Shown piece after piece: positions 6,007 through 6,774 of a DNA stretch of 6,774 bases (within the stretch, counting starts at the first letter, position 1; each line of letters begins with the position of its first letter). Under the pieces are notes generated by a model. The model was not told the origin of the DNA. It made no database searches and worked only from the letters and a program-made list of their open reading frames with translations. The position numbers and the translations under genes are program-made. This stretch comes from Hyphomicrobiales bacterium (GTDB lineage: Bacteria; Pseudomonadota; Alphaproteobacteria; Rhizobiales; JAJFHB01): assembly GCA_021775795.1 (NCBI GenBank), contig JAJFHB010000191.1:1-6774 (forward strand), given 5' to 3'.

Positions 6007-6774
6007 TCACCGCGTGGCCTGCCACAACCGCCTCTGTACGACGAAGAAGTAGAGCGCCACGCCGGCGAGGATGATGGCGAACATGACGGTTGCAACGGCG
6101 GCCCCCATTTCGGGGTTGCCGGCCTGTAATTGATGGCCAAAAAATGTGCGGTAAAAGTATGTGCCCAGAATGTCGGCAGAAAAATTCGGGCCGGCCAGCG
6201 CGCCTTTCACCGCATAAATCAGATCGAAGGCATTGAAATTACCGACAAATGTCAGAATCGAAACGAGGCCTATCGTGGGCATGATCAAGGGAAGTTGCAC
6301 ATAGCAGAATATACTCCAGCTTCCCGCACCATCGAGGCGGGCAGCTTCGATGAGATCATCCGGAATGTTGATCAGGGCCACATGGACGAGCAGCATGGGG
6401 ATGCCGATGAACTGCCATACGGAGATGAGCGACAAGGTGATCAAGGCGGTTGCTTCCTCACCCAGCCAGGGTGCGAACAGATCTCCAAGCCCGACCGCTG
6501 AGAGAATACCCTCACTCACACCCCAAAGCGGCGACAGGATCAACTGCCAGACAAAGCCGACGATGACCACAGACAGCATGGTCGGCAAGAACAGGCCGGT
6601 CCTGTAGAGCGCGCGGCCACGAAGCCTGGGCACACTCAACAAGACGGCCAACGCGATGCCAATTGGGTTTTGAACCGCCATATGGATCAGAAACAATATG
6701 GCGTTGTTTGCAAGGGCGTTCCAGAAGCCGTCTGACCAAAACGGATCCGTGAAGAGCGTCGCGAAGTTTGTAAG
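6007..6774 (-). CDS. ABC importer inner-membrane permease, MalF/UgpA-like (CUT1), 5' end outside window
   Basis: The minus-strand frame is open to the right edge of the window, so the 255 residues seen are the C-terminal part. The first visible residues (NFATLFTDPFWSDGFWNAL) match the periplasmic loop that comes after the first membrane helix in this family, so only some 40-60 residues are likely to be missing. About five hydrophobic segments follow. The EAA loop reads IPDDLIEAARLDGAGSWSIF with QLPL after it (Glu143 of the visible part), and the family-typical stretch NFNAFDLIYAVKGALAGP lies near the end. It would pair with the MalG-like permease to form the channel and accept substrate from a periplasmic binding protein, whose gene is not in this window and is expected upstream on the same strand. 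A TTG at 6696 is internal and is not the true start. Confidence 0.92.
   Translation of the reverse strand, partial: LTNFATLFTDPFWSDGFWNALANNAILFLIHMAVQNPIGIALAVLLSVPRLRGRALYRTGLFLPTMLSVVIVGFVWQLILSPLWGVSEGILSAVGLGDLFAPWLGEEATALITLSLISVWQFIGIPMLLVHVALINIPDDLIEAARLDGAGSWSIFCYVQLPLIMPTIGLVSILTFVGNFNAFDLIYAVKGALAGPNFSADILGTYFYRTFFGHQLQAGNPEMGAAVATVMFAIILAGVALYFFVVQRRLWQATR

Overview
The window looks like chromosomal DNA of an alphaproteobacterium, probably of the Rhizobiales/Rhodobacterales type. This is an inference from the GC-leaning codon use, the rhizobial-style CUT1 sugar transporter and the GcvA-like LysR regulator; no ribosomal or other marker gene is present to confirm it. Coding density is high. 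Seven protein genes are visible, two of them cut by the window edges. I see no RNA gene, insertion sequence, CRISPR array or phage gene.

Layout. (1) Positions 2-433, plus strand: the end of a periplasmic PCu(A)C copper chaperone with a His-rich tail built from an 18-nt repeat. (2) Positions 448-1629, minus strand: an FMN-dependent 2-hydroxy-acid dehydrogenase homologue in which several active-site residues differ from the family consensus. (3) Positions 1630-1857: a divergent control region with a candidate promoter in each direction and short palindromes. (4) Positions 1858-4005, plus strand: a GcvA-like LysR regulator followed after 18 nt by a class I PLP aminotransferase, probably one operon. 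(5) Positions 4009-6774, minus strand: a CUT1-type ABC importer operon, read as MalF-like permease (cut by the window edge), MalG-like permease, MalK/UgpC-like ATPase. Its solute-binding protein is not in the window and probably lies upstream, beyond the right edge.

How the genes may work together. The LysR gene sits back-to-back with the dehydrogenase and directly ahead of the aminotransferase, the usual arrangement for a regulator that controls both sides. A flavin enzyme acting on a 2-hydroxy acid (or a relative) and a 2-oxo acid aminotransferase could form a short interconversion route between hydroxy acid, oxo acid and amino acid. That link is inferred from position only. The ABC importer meets the aminotransferase tail-to-tail with 3 nt between stop codons, so it is a separate transcription unit and a shared substrate is not shown.

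The most interesting item is the dehydrogenase. The FMN-binding scaffold and substrate-binding arginines are kept, but the catalytic His is Gln, with a His four residues later where Gln normally sits. Both active-site Tyr positions and the Thr next to the flavin N5 are also changed. It is either a non-oxidising paralogue or an enzyme with altered chemistry. The rest of the window appears ordinary.
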